Shown: positions 36,853 to 46,101 of the stretch, piece after piece | Layout of the letters: each line of letters begins with the position of its first letter | How positions within the stretch are numbered: the first letter of the stretch is position 1 | DNA from: a bacterium | GTDB lineage: Bacteria > SZUA-79 > Acidulodesulfobacterales > Acidulodesulfobacteraceae | Reading direction: 5' to 3' | Length of the DNA stretch: 64,000 nucleotides | Assembly (NCBI GenBank): GCA_021818985.1 | Contig: JAKASO010000005.1 | Span: 1 to 64,000, forward strand | The notes under the pieces: generated by a model | Told to the model about the DNA's origin: nothing | The model's database searches: none | Seen by the model: the letters and a program-made list of their open reading frames with translations, nothing else | Position numbers and translations under genes: made by a program

Positions 36853-38157
36853 GTGGGCGATAAAACAATCAGCGATAAAACAATTAAAATTGAAAATGCC
36901 GAAAGTATCGAAAATATTGCAAAAAATACTTACGAAAGCAGTAAATTCATTGCAAACACCAACAGTCAAACAAAGCTTGATATCTTAAGCGATATTAAAA
37001 AACTGCTTGCAGAAAGAAAAAATTTTCTTGCTTCCGAAAACTTAAAAGACATAGAAAATGCCGAAAAAAATTCGCTTAAACCCTCCTTCATAGACAGGCT
37101 TAAGATTACGGAAAAAACCTTTTCCTCGATGTTAAGATCTATCGAAGACGTTAAAAAAATCAAAGACCCAGTCGGAGAGATCGAAAATATAACAGTGCGC
37201 TCTAACGGCTTAATGGTTGGAAAAATGAGGATTCCTTTAGGCGTCATCGGCATCATTTACGAATCAAGACCTAATGTTACTATAGACGCTTCTATCCTCT
37301 GTCTTTTATCAGGAAACGCAGCCGTTTTACGCGGCGGCTCTGAAGCGATCAACTCAAACAAAGCGCTTATGGCTATTATAAAAGACGCGCTTAAAAATAA
37401 CGGCCTGCCGGCGGATACGATCTCTTTAGTACCATATACCGACAGATCGGCAGTGCTTGATCTTATATCGCAAAAAAAATATATCGATCTAATAATACCG
37501 CGAGGCGGGGACAGCCTCATCTCTTTTGTCACCGAAAATTCCAGAATACCCGTAGTCAAACACGACAAAGGAGTCTGCCATATTTATATAGATGAATACG
37601 CCGATATTAAAAAAGGGATCGAGGTCGTCATCAATGCAAAGGTTCAAAAACCGTCGGTCTGCAATGCTTTAGAAACCCTGTTAGTGCATAAAAATATCGT
37701 GAATGAATTTATGCCGGCTTTACTTTCCGAGCTTGAAAAATATAATGTGGAAGCGCGGCTTGCGGACGATCTCCTAAATATCTTTAAAAATAAATATAGA
37801 TTTATCACTCCTGCAACCGAAAAAGACTGGGACGAGGAATATCTTGATCTTATTCTTGCCGTTAGATCCGTTCCAAATATGCCGGCAGCCGTGGATCATA
37901 TCAGTAAACACGGCTCAAATCATACAGAAGCGATCATCACTCAGAACTACGATAACGCTATGGAATTCATTAAAAAAGTAAATTCTTCCTGCGTCCTGAT
38001 AAATGCTTCCACAAGGTTTAATGACGGCTTTGAGCTTGGTCTCGGAGCCGAAATAGGCATATCCACCTCAAAAATCCACGCATACGGACCTATGGGGGTA
38101 AAAGAACTCACTACTACCAAATTCATAGTATTTGGCAATTATCAGGTAAGGTCATAA
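36853..38157 (+). CDS. proA: Gamma-glutamyl phosphate reductase
   Basis: The aldehyde-dehydrogenase-fold enzyme has PLGVIGIIYESRPNVT, the catalytic Cys in QKPSVCNALETLLVH and the C-terminal GLGAEIGISTSKIHAYGPMG. It reduces glutamyl phosphate to the semialdehyde for proline synthesis. The start is GTG 36853 with AAGG upstream. At 434 residues it is slightly long because of the charged N-terminus. Confidence 0.97.
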   Translation: MGDKTISDKTIKIENAESIENIAKNTYESSKFIANTNSQTKLDILSDIKKLLAERKNFLASENLKDIENAEKNSLKPSFIDRLKITEKTFSSMLRSIEDVKKIKDPVGEIENITVRSNGLMVGKMRIPLGVIGIIYESRPNVTIDASILCLLSGNAAVLRGGSEAINSNKALMAIIKDALKNNGLPADTISLVPYTDRSAVLDLISQKKYIDLIIPRGGDSLISFVTENSRIPVVKHDKGVCHIYIDEYADIKKGIEVVINAKVQKPSVCNALETLLVHKNIVNEFMPALLSELEKYNVEARLADDLLNIFKNKYRFITPATEKDWDEEYLDLILAVRSVPNMPAAVDHISKHGSNHTEAIITQNYDNAMEFIKKVNSSCVLINASTRFNDGFELGLGAEIGISTSKIHAYGPMGVKELTTTKFIVFGNYQVRS

Positions 38158-38228
38158 AATTATAAGAAATATATATAATTATGCATAATCCATAACCAAA
38201 GACAAAATACAAATATAAAATATATATA

Positions 38229-38879
38229 ATGAATACGGGTATATTCGGGGGGACATTTAATCCTATACATTACGGCCATTTAAGGGCATGCGAAGAAGTT
38301 GCGGAACTGATGCCGTTAGACAAGGTAATTTTTATCCCGTCCAATATTACTTCAAATAAAAAAGAAACCGTCATTAACACTCAAAAAAGACTTGAGATGG
38401 TTAAAATCGCGACCGAAGACAATTCTAAATTCGAGGTTTCCGATATCGAAATATCAAGGGGTGGAATATCCTTTTTTTACGACACCTTGAGGGAACTAAC
38501 ATCGATATACCGGAAAGATAACTTTTTTTTTATTATCGGCACCGATGCCTTTTCCGGTATTAAAAACTGGAAAAATAGCGAATCGCTCTTTAATACGAAT
38601 ATGACAAATTTTATCGTTATGAATAGAAACGCGCATGAGAAAAATCTATTAAACCTTGCAGAATATTTACCCGATAGAATTAAAGAAACTGCAGGTATGG
38701 ATATTAAAAATAGCAGGATTGTTCTATCCGGCAATAAATATATTTATTTTTTAAACGTTACAAGAATGGACATATCTTCTACCAAGATTAGGAATAATTT
38801 TAAAATGAACAGGTCAAACTTATATCTGTTGCCAAAAAAATTGATTGATTATATAATATGTAACAGACTTTATTTGTGA
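38229..38879 (+). CDS. nadD: Nicotinate-nucleotide adenylyltransferase
   Basis: GGTFNPIHYGHL is the nucleotidyltransferase (T/H)xGH-type motif, and FIIGTDAFSGIKNW and the C-terminal DISSTKIRN (ISSTxIR) confirm NadD. It makes deamido-NAD. The protein is 216 residues long, in the usual place between proA and rsfS. No strong Shine-Dalgarno is seen before the ATG. Confidence 0.95.
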   Translation: MNTGIFGGTFNPIHYGHLRACEEVAELMPLDKVIFIPSNITSNKKETVINTQKRLEMVKIATEDNSKFEVSDIEISRGGISFFYDTLRELTSIYRKDNFFFIIGTDAFSGIKNWKNSESLFNTNMTNFIVMNRNAHEKNLLNLAEYLPDRIKETAGMDIKNSRIVLSGNKYIYFLNVTRMDISSTKIRNNFKMNRSNLYLLPKKLIDYIICNRLYL

Positions 38880-38924
38880 TATAATACGGATAAACCAAGC
38901 TAATATAGCAGCATAAGCATAAAG

Positions 38925-39338
38925 GTGATAACAATAGACAACGGCAATATCAAAAGAAAAACATTAAAAAGAACCAATAAGGAAATACGGACTATTATAG
39001 GTTCGCTTGCCGACAAAAAGGCAAAAAATATAATAGTCCTTGATATAAGAAAAATATCCCAACTGACTGATTTTATTATAATTGCAAGCGGCGCTTCCGA
39101 TCGCCAGATTGGGGCGATAACAGGAAATGTTTTAAACTCGATAAAAAAGAAACCGCTTGCTATCGAAGGCGCTGATACTTCCAGATGGGTAGTTATTGAT
39201 TACGGCGATAAAATAATCCACGTATTTCTTGAAGATCTTAGATCTTTTTACAATCTTGAAGGTCTATGGCCGGAAGCTAAAGAATTTATCGTCCCCGACA
39301 GAGCATCAACCGCTGCATCATCAATCGCTCGCGGCTAA
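38925..39338 (+). CDS. rsfS: Ribosome silencing factor RsfS
   Basis: The core from about residue 25 matches RsfS (DUF143): KKAKNIIVLDIRKISQLTDFIIIASGASDRQIGAI and WVVIDYGDKIIHVFLEDLRSFYNLEGLWPEA. It binds L14 and blocks subunit joining in starvation. The GTG 38925 start is uncertain, since its AAAGG is too close. The last codons and stop lie inside a strong hairpin, giving an Ala/Ser-rich tail (ASTAASSIARG) that may be acquired. Confidence 0.9.
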   Translation: MITIDNGNIKRKTLKRTNKEIRTIIGSLADKKAKNIIVLDIRKISQLTDFIIIASGASDRQIGAITGNVLNSIKKKPLAIEGADTSRWVVIDYGDKIIHVFLEDLRSFYNLEGLWPEAKEFIVPDRASTAASSIARG

Positions 39339-39357
39339 AGCCGCGGGCTTAATAGCC
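39330..39357. repeat. Two tandem GC-rich hairpins at the rsfS stop codon
   Basis: CGCGGC-TAAA-GCCGCG (39330-39345) is a perfect 6-bp stem with the rsfS TAA in its loop, and GGCT-TAAT-AGCC (39346-39357) follows at once. The motif resembles REP elements and the end hairpins of IS200/IS605 elements. No T tract follows, so it is a poor intrinsic terminator. Confidence 0.55.
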
Positions 39358-39370
39358 GGCTGATTGAGAA

Positions 39371-39413
39371 ACATTGAACGGTGCACATTAACACATTAAC
39401 ATTAAACGGTGCA
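39371..39413 (+). repeat. Short direct repeat downstream of rsfS
   Basis: ACATTGAACGGTGCA (39371-39385) recurs as ACATTAAACGGTGCA (39399-39413) with one mismatch and a period of 28 bases. It lies between the hairpins and the next gene. The unit could be a remnant of an inserted element. Confidence 0.5.
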
Positions 39414-39502
39414 ATAATTAAGAAAAAGACGGTTAAACCCACATAATCCATAAAATAAATTAAAAAATTGTACGAATGTATGATTGATTTACCACTTACT
39501 AA

Positions 39503-40867
39503 ATGTTTATAATAGCCCTTATAATATCTATTCTTATTTTGATCGCCTTCTTTGAATACCTCTACATGCTTAATCCGGCAAAGGTACTGCTTCGCTATGG
39601 GACGGGAAATCATTATATTTTAAACTATCCGCTTATTTTTTATATATTTGCGGCATTTTTAGTAGGCATCTTTTTAGTTTCTTTAATAATCTTAATCAGG
39701 GATTCTGCACGCTATATAAAAAATCTTATCAATAACAGGCAAGAATATATCAGTAGCGAAATTGATAATTCCATTAACAAAGCCGAAGAGCTATATATAA
39801 GGGCACAGTATGAAAAAGCTATAGGAACCATTAAAAAGTATTTAGCAAGATACGAAGACAGCATTAAGGCTTATCTTCTTCTGGCAAAGATCTACAAGCA
39901 TAAAGGCAATATTGAAGAAAGCGAATCATGCCTTAATAATGTCCTTAAAATTGATAAATCCAACGTCATTGCTCTTAACGAAGCTGGCAACCTGCATAAA
40001 ATCGGCGGAGACTTTGAAAAAGCGGTATATTTTTTTAGTAAGGCGTTGGAAGCCGCTCCGGATAACTTATATGCAATACTTGAACTTAAAGACATCTACA
40101 TTAAAAAGGGTGAATGGAAAAACTCTTATAAAATGTCTAAGCTCTTTTTAAGCCAGTCTAAAGATAAAGAGATCAACAAAAAAGAAGAAAGGGATATGAT
40201 CGGCTTAAAGTATGAGTATGGAAAATTTTTACTTGAAAATGAAAATGACACGGAAAGATCTGCAAAAAGATTTAATCAGGTAATATCTCACGATAAAAAC
40301 TTCGCTGCAGCTTATATCTCACTTGGGGACGCTTATATTAAAAAAGGCAAGGCCGACGATGCTTTTAAGCTATGGGAAAAAGCATTCCTTAGAACAGGCA
40401 ATTTTGCCGTCCTGATAAAAATGGAAGATGTTGCCGTCAAGACGAACCACCCGGAAAATATTATAAAATTTTATCAGGAGCTTATTTACAATAATCCTGA
40501 AAAATGGGAATACAGGTTATTTCTGGCCAAATTGTATCTTCGCATAGAAATGGTTGATGAAGCCATTTCAAACCTTAACGCTATCCCGCTATCCTCATTG
40601 AAAGATAATTCTGGTTATCTTTTGCTAGCCGAAAGTTATCTTAAAAGAGGGAAATATAACGAAGCGGCTCAGGCTTTTAGAAAAGCGCTTAAAAATTTAT
40701 ATCCCGTTAAATTGCCGTTTATATGTTCCAATTGTAATTTTTCTTCATTAAATTACAGTTCGCTTTGCCCTTCCTGTTATTCATGGAATACCATGAATAT
40801 TGCGGTTCAATCTCTTTATGACACACAATTAAAAGAAGATTCGGGAAATGTCTTAAAATTAATTTAA
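39503..40867 (+). CDS. LapB-like TPR protein with LapA-like N-terminus
   Basis: Two N-terminal membrane helices (about 2-22 and 45-68) precede six or more tetratricopeptide repeats (about 95-410). The C-terminal zinc ribbon/rubredoxin-like pair is CSNC ... CPSC. LapB (YciM) recruits LpxC to FtsH for proteolysis and so sets lipopolysaccharide output. It has a single helix, whereas LapA has two, so this looks like a LapA-LapB combination. The LPS genes encoded 7 kb away support such a role, but that is inference. The ATG has no evident Shine-Dalgarno. Confidence 0.75.
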   Translation: MFIIALIISILILIAFFEYLYMLNPAKVLLRYGTGNHYILNYPLIFYIFAAFLVGIFLVSLIILIRDSARYIKNLINNRQEYISSEIDNSINKAEELYIRAQYEKAIGTIKKYLARYEDSIKAYLLLAKIYKHKGNIEESESCLNNVLKIDKSNVIALNEAGNLHKIGGDFEKAVYFFSKALEAAPDNLYAILELKDIYIKKGEWKNSYKMSKLFLSQSKDKEINKKEERDMIGLKYEYGKFLLENENDTERSAKRFNQVISHDKNFAAAYISLGDAYIKKGKADDAFKLWEKAFLRTGNFAVLIKMEDVAVKTNHPENIIKFYQELIYNNPEKWEYRLFLAKLYLRIEMVDEAISNLNAIPLSSLKDNSGYLLLAESYLKRGKYNEAAQAFRKALKNLYPVKLPFICSNCNFSSLNYSSLCPSCYSWNTMNIAVQSLYDTQLKEDSGNVLKLI

Positions 40868-40966
40868 CGCTTCCGCTAAAGAAGTTACATTCTACAATTC
40901 TAAAGCTATTATGCAATAAAATCTTCAAAAAACCGCAAATAACAACAGCAGGCAATATGCCCTAAG

Positions 40967-42508
40967 ATGAAAAATTACAAAAGTGCGTGTCTTATTATCC
41001 TTGATGGATTTGGTTTATCCGACAAGATAAAAGGCAATGCGATTAAAAATGCCAGAAAATATTTTATAGACAAGATCTTTGAAGAATATCCTCTAACATC
41101 CCTTAAATCTTATGGAAAAGATGTCGGGCTTCCTGAAGGCACGATGGGAAATTCCGAAGTGGGCCATTTCAATATCGGAGCAGGAAGGATAGCGCTTCAG
41201 GATCTTACAAGGATAAATGAAGGGATAGAAAACGGCGCATTAAAGCTTAATCCTGTGCTTGTATCGTTTTTAGAAACTGTAAAAAACGGCAATTCAAGGG
41301 TGCACTTAATGGGGCTTTTATCGGAAAGCGGAGTCCACAGTGAATTAAGCCATATGCAGTATCTGATCAACTTTTTTTATTCGGGCGGCGTTGATGAGAT
41401 ATATATTCATGCTTTTTTAGATGGAAGGGATTCCCCGCCTAAAAGCGCAAAAATTTTTATAGAAAAACTTGTTAAAACCATCGAAAAAACCAATGGAAAT
41501 ACTGTAATATCCACATTATGCGGACGGTTTTATGCTATGGACAGGGATACAAGATGGGATAGGACGAAACAGGCTTTCGATATGCTCACGTTATTAAAAG
41601 GAAATGTGTATAATGATCCGTTTGGTGCCATAAACGATAATTATGCGAAAGATATTACCGATGAATTCATTGCCCCATCTGTTATGGAACATGAGGCAAA
41701 AAACGGCGCGATTACCGGCAAAGACGGCGTTATATTTATTAATTTCAGAGCGGATAGGGCAAAACAGATAACCGAAGCCCTTACCTTCGAATCTTTCGAC
41801 TTTTTTGACAGGAGCGGCTTTAAACCTGTAAAAAACTTTATCACAATGACAAAATATGACGATTCATTCACTACCAAGTATATAATAGAACCTCAAAATT
41901 ACGGTAATATATTAGGCGAAGTCATATCAAAACTTGGTCTAAAACAGCTCAGGATAGCCGAAACCGAAAAGTATGCCCATGTAACATATTTTTTCAATTG
42001 CGGGAAAGAAGAGCCGTTTAAAAATGAAGACAGACTATTAATACCGTCGCCAAGAAACTTTAAAACGTACGACCTTATACCGGAAATGAGCGCATATAAG
42101 ATTAAAGACGCGCTTAACGAAAGGATAAAACTTAAAAAATATTCCCTTATCGTATGCAATTTTGCAAATTGCGACATGGTAGGTCATACCGGCAATTACG
42201 ATGCAACCGTTAAGGCGGTTGAAACAATAAATTCTGTTTTAAGCGGAATTGTTCCTTTAATTCTAAAAAATGACGATGTCTGCATAATAACCGCCGATCA
42301 CGGAAATGCCGAAACGATGTTAGATAAAAACGGCATGCCTATGACAAACCATACCCTTAATCCTGTACCTTTTGCAATAGTTTCAAATTATACCAGGGAT
42401 ATACCAGATCTTAAACCTGGAAAACTATCGGATATTGCCCCCACGATCTTAAGACTTCTAGGTATACCAATCCCCGGAGAAATGACAGGACGAGTTTTAT
42501 GGGAGTAA
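40967..42508 (+). CDS. gpmI: 2,3-bisphosphoglycerate-independent phosphoglycerate mutase
   Basis: Alkaline-phosphatase-fold enzyme of 513 residues: metal site LIILDGFGLSD, the catalytic Ser in GNSEVGHFNIGAGR, GLLSESGVHSE, HAFLDGRDSPP and the C-terminal ADHGNAETM. It interconverts 3- and 2-phosphoglycerate using two Mn ions. The stop overlaps the next gene by 10 bases. Confidence 0.97.
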   Translation: MKNYKSACLIILDGFGLSDKIKGNAIKNARKYFIDKIFEEYPLTSLKSYGKDVGLPEGTMGNSEVGHFNIGAGRIALQDLTRINEGIENGALKLNPVLVSFLETVKNGNSRVHLMGLLSESGVHSELSHMQYLINFFYSGGVDEIYIHAFLDGRDSPPKSAKIFIEKLVKTIEKTNGNTVISTLCGRFYAMDRDTRWDRTKQAFDMLTLLKGNVYNDPFGAINDNYAKDITDEFIAPSVMEHEAKNGAITGKDGVIFINFRADRAKQITEALTFESFDFFDRSGFKPVKNFITMTKYDDSFTTKYIIEPQNYGNILGEVISKLGLKQLRIAETEKYAHVTYFFNCGKEEPFKNEDRLLIPSPRNFKTYDLIPEMSAYKIKDALNERIKLKKYSLIVCNFANCDMVGHTGNYDATVKAVETINSVLSGIVPLILKNDDVCIITADHGNAETMLDKNGMPMTNHTLNPVPFAIVSNYTRDIPDLKPGKLSDIAPTILRLLGIPIPGEMTGRVLWE

Positions 42509-43440
42509 GGACTTTTTCTTCCGGCTTGCCGGATACCAGGTTGGACATTTTTCTAACAAAAAATATCGCTGGTTCTAGCAGGTCTTTTATTAAAAAATTA
42601 ATCAGGGACGGCAAAGTAAGCGTAAACGGCTCGATAATAAACAAACCTTCTTATCAGGTTAGATGCGGTTCGTTAATAAGTGCAGATGAACCCTATATTA
42701 AAAAGGGAGAATTAAAACCTTACGATTTCCATATAGATATACTGTTTGAAGATGAGTGGGTCGCCCTTATCTATAAACCAGCAGGGATTAGCGTTCACCC
42801 TTCCAAGGGGGAATATGAAAAAACATTGGTAAACGCTTTAGTCGGCAAGATACCTAATCTATCGGGAATAGGGGGAGTCGAAAGGCCCGGCATTGTCCAC
42901 AGGTTGGATAAAAACACCTCTGGCATTATGCTGATAGCAAAAAACGACTTCTCCCACAACGAATTAACAAGACAGTTTAAAGAAAGGGAAATTAAGAAAA
43001 CTTACATTGCCGTAGTTTACGGAATATTATCCGAAAAAAATGGTAAAATAGAAGGGTTTATCGAAAGAGACGCTAAAAATAAAATTAAAATGAGGCTATC
43101 TAAACACTCCGGTAAATATTCCGTTACAGGCTTTAGGACAATAAAGACAATAAACGATACGGCAACACTTTTAGAAATAACCCCCCTTACAGGAAGGACC
43201 CATCAGATAAGGGTTTCAATGTCTGAAGCCGGCCATGCAATAGTCGGCGATAAGATTTATAAAGCAAGTAATATTTTTGGTGGAAGCAAACTTGAACGTT
43301 TGAATTTTGTCAAAAGGCAGATGCTTCATGCGTACAGCATAACTTTTTATCACCCGCAAACAAAAGAACAACTGACCTTTACGGCAAATGTTCCTGAAGA
43401 TATGTTATGGGCGGTGCAAGACACGGAATTTGCCTTATAA
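42499..43440 (+). CDS. RluA/RluD-family 23S rRNA pseudouridine synthase
   Basis: An N-terminal S4-like domain (LDIFLTKNIAGSSRSFIKKLIRDGKVSVNG) precedes the catalytic domain with HRLDKNTSGIMLIAKN, whose Asp is catalytic, and PLTGRTHQIRVSM. It resembles RluD, which modifies helix 69 of 23S rRNA, but the exact position cannot be assigned. It is translationally coupled to gpmI by overlap. Confidence 0.92.
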   Translation: MGVRTFSSGLPDTRLDIFLTKNIAGSSRSFIKKLIRDGKVSVNGSIINKPSYQVRCGSLISADEPYIKKGELKPYDFHIDILFEDEWVALIYKPAGISVHPSKGEYEKTLVNALVGKIPNLSGIGGVERPGIVHRLDKNTSGIMLIAKNDFSHNELTRQFKEREIKKTYIAVVYGILSEKNGKIEGFIERDAKNKIKMRLSKHSGKYSVTGFRTIKTINDTATLLEITPLTGRTHQIRVSMSEAGHAIVGDKIYKASNIFGGSKLERLNFVKRQMLHAYSITFYHPQTKEQLTFTANVPEDMLWAVQDTEFAL

Positions 43441-43511
43441 ATTAATAAATTATAATATTGTTCCAAATCCGGATTTAGAATTTTCTATCGCAAAATTAAG
43501 GTATTGTTAAA

Positions 43512-44261
43512 ATGCTTGACGGATATAAATATAACTTGGGACTTAAAAAACTAAAAGACGTCCCGGCGGTCTATGGATTTTTGGATAACTCGATAGATTT
43601 TAAATCAGGCGAACCTGGCGGAAGAATGCAGTTAAAAAATATGCTAACCTCTAATTTCAACGGTGCTAATTTCGAGATATTGGAACTTGAGCAAATTCAT
43701 GGGAGCAAAATAATCAATATTAAACAAAATAATTACGATCCTTTAAGTCAGCCGCAAGCCGATGGTTTCGTCACGGGACGGAGCGGGCTTCTGCTTTGCA
43801 TAAAAACAGCAGACTGTATTCCCGTGCTATTTTACGATAAATCTGTTGAAATGGTAGCCGCGCTGCATTGCGGTTGGAGAGGACTATTTGACGGCATAAT
43901 TTTTAATTTCGGAAGCATATTAAAGAATTCATACGGCTTAAGTCTTAAAAATACCGTTGCAATGATAGGACCTTCGATCTGCAAAAACTGCTATGAGGTA
44001 AAAAAAGATTTTTACAATAACTTTATAAATAAAGATCCCGGTAATAAAAACTTTTTTAACGGCTTTTCTCATGATAAAAACGGATTTTTATTTGACCTTA
44101 AAGAGCTCCTCAAAAACCATCTGATAGGAACAAGTTTTGAAAAAAACAATATCTATGATATAAATATATGTAACTATGAAGATCATAACTTCTTCAGCTT
44201 TAGAAGGGACAGGACAGATTCAAGGTTTGTTTCGTTTATAGGACTTATGATGTCTCGGTAA
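43512..44261 (+). CDS. pgeF: Polyphenol oxidase/laccase-fold purine nucleosidase-like protein (YfiH/PgeF)
   Basis: The metal-binding motifs of the family are present: LEQIHGSKI, TADCIPVLFYD, ALHCGWRGLFDGI and the C-terminal NFFSFRRDRTDSRF. E. coli YfiH edits peptidoglycan precursors, and relatives cleave purine nucleosides. The 249-residue length is normal. Genes for RluD-type synthases are common neighbours. Confidence 0.92.
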   Translation: MLDGYKYNLGLKKLKDVPAVYGFLDNSIDFKSGEPGGRMQLKNMLTSNFNGANFEILELEQIHGSKIINIKQNNYDPLSQPQADGFVTGRSGLLLCIKTADCIPVLFYDKSVEMVAALHCGWRGLFDGIIFNFGSILKNSYGLSLKNTVAMIGPSICKNCYEVKKDFYNNFINKDPGNKNFFNGFSHDKNGFLFDLKELLKNHLIGTSFEKNNIYDINICNYEDHNFFSFRRDRTDSRFVSFIGLMMSR

Positions 44262-44313
44262 AATTTACGGGGATTAGTGGGATATTCTCATTAACGTATT
44301 CATTAACGTATTT

Positions 44314-44901
44314 ATGATAAGGGTCGGCTTGACGGGTTCTATAGGCTCCGGAAAAACCACGGTGCTTTCGATGCTGGAAAATGCTGGATTTTTAACAATA
44401 AATCTTGACGACTTATCAAAATCGTTACTAAAAAAAAATACCCGGGAATATAAAAAAACAGTTGATTTTTTTGGAAAAAACATTTTAAATAAAGAAAAGG
44501 AAATTGATAGAAAAAAACTTGCAGAAACTATCTTTTCGGATAATTCCAAAAAAACAACATTAGAAAATATAATTTATCCCGCTTTAAGGAGCAAGGTCGA
44601 AGAAATTTTAGCTTCAAACTCAACCGCTTCCGTCGCCATAATCGAAGGGGCTGTTATTTTTGAATCGGGCTACAATCGTTATGTGGATAAGATCATCCTT
44701 GTCATCTGCGATCTTGCAAAAAGATTAGAAAGGTCTTGCAAAAGGTTTAATTACGACGATTTTATAAAGAGGGATAAATATCAGTTAGATCAGTCATATA
44801 AAATAGCAGAATCAGATTTTATAATTAATAACAGCTATGGCTATAATTTCCTAATTCCCCAAATTCACTTATTGATTAATTTTCTTAACACAACTTATTA
44901 A
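44314..44901 (+). CDS. coaE: Dephospho-CoA kinase
   Basis: P-loop GLTGSIGSGKTTV at the N-terminus, then LDDLSK, VAIIEGAVIFESG and LERSCKRFNYDDF fit CoaE. It carries out the last step of CoA synthesis. At 195 residues it is typical, and the tail IAESDFIINNSYG is the usual ending. It lies 52 bases behind pgeF. Confidence 0.94.
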   Translation: MIRVGLTGSIGSGKTTVLSMLENAGFLTINLDDLSKSLLKKNTREYKKTVDFFGKNILNKEKEIDRKKLAETIFSDNSKKTTLENIIYPALRSKVEEILASNSTASVAIIEGAVIFESGYNRYVDKIILVICDLAKRLERSCKRFNYDDFIKRDKYQLDQSYKIAESDFIINNSYGYNFLIPQIHLLINFLNTTY

Positions 44902-45068
44902 TGTTAATGCTTAATGCCTGTTAAACAAACTTTTTTTCTTTGTCGTCTATTGTCAGATAATAAAGAAAATTAATGTATTTTTGACATAGGCTCTTAATTT
45001 ATATCCTCTTAAAAAATATATCAAAATATATCACAAAATAATGAAAAACGGAGATTTTATCTATTATT

Positions 45069-46079
45069 ATGAATATGAAAGAAGAAACGACCTTGCAGGA
45101 TCTTAGCTATAAATTTATACAGGAATTGATAAAATTCGCGCATGGTAAAAATACCGAAGAGATTTTTCATTTTGTCAGTATCAATCTTGAACGTATTTTC
45201 GGCGCTACCGCTACCATGTACTTATACAAAAAAACCAACCAGAATGAAGTAAAAGTAAAAAACTCAAAGGGATTTTCACACGAATACATAAAACATTTTC
45301 AAAACAATCCCCCTTTAGAATTATTAAATTCTATTGAAAAATCTGCCGGATCAATATATATTGATTTCGAAAAAGAACCCGAAAAAGCAAGCCTGTATAA
45401 ATTTGAATATGAAGATATAAAAGAACTGTATATCGCTCCAATAAGAATCAGCCGTGATTTTCTACTCGTTGCAATAATATGCACGGTAAAAAGCTTTAAA
45501 AATCTTGGATTAGATAAACATGCCGCTTTTGATACGCTTTTTGCCATTTTGGAGTTTATTACCAATTCAAACAGTTGTGCAGAACTCCTGAGGGAATCCT
45601 CCTATAATATTGACATTGTTTCCGAACTCTATAATTTTAAGTATTTCCATGAAAGATTATATCAGGAAATCCAAAGGGCGATCATAGAAAAGGGTTATCT
45701 TTCGATAGCCCTACTGTCGCTTAATCATTTAAACGAATTTAACTCGGTATTCGGCCATATAGCGGGAGACAGAAGCATCCGCTTGATAGGCGATGCAGTT
45801 AGAAAATATATAAGAAATTTCGATACCGCCGCAAGATACGGGAACAAGGTTATAATATACTTTCCGAACTTAAATAAAACCGATATAAAAAATATTATAA
45901 AAAATATTATTTTGGAAATAAAAACCATATTTAAGAACGAGTTTGCTAGCGACATACTTTCAATGAACGGCGGCGTGGCTGAGTTTCCATCGGACGGGGA
46001 TAATGAAAGGATTATTCTGGATCTTGCCGAATCAAGGTTAACGGAAGCAAAAAGAAATAGCGGATGGAGTGTAATTTAA
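45069..46079 (+). CDS. GAF-like plus degenerate GGDEF domain protein
   Basis: Residues about 10-170 look like a GAF sensor domain. Residues about 183-335 follow the GGDEF-domain scaffold ([35 protein letters not shown]), but the signature is replaced by GNKVI (258-262), and the upstream metal-binding Asp appears lost (SLNHLNEFN). Cyclic-di-GMP synthesis is therefore unlikely; it may be a c-di-GMP- or nucleotide-binding or purely structural regulator. It lies 22 bases before rho, so the two are probably co-transcribed. Confidence 0.75.
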   Translation: MNMKEETTLQDLSYKFIQELIKFAHGKNTEEIFHFVSINLERIFGATATMYLYKKTNQNEVKVKNSKGFSHEYIKHFQNNPPLELLNSIEKSAGSIYIDFEKEPEKASLYKFEYEDIKELYIAPIRISRDFLLVAIICTVKSFKNLGLDKHAAFDTLFAILEFITNSNSCAELLRESSYNIDIVSELYNFKYFHERLYQEIQRAIIEKGYLSIALLSLNHLNEFNSVFGHIAGDRSIRLIGDAVRKYIRNFDTAARYGNKVIIYFPNLNKTDIKNIIKNIILEIKTIFKNEFASDILSMNGGVAEFPSDGDNERIILDLAESRLTEAKRNSGWSVI

Positions 46080-46101
46080 TCAATTTAAAAAAGAGGACAT
46101 T

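Noticed and set aside
44902-45068. TTGACA at about 44983 as promoter of the GGDEF-rho unit
   Set aside because: The -35 box is perfect, but no acceptable -10 lies at 16-18 bases, so I do not call it.
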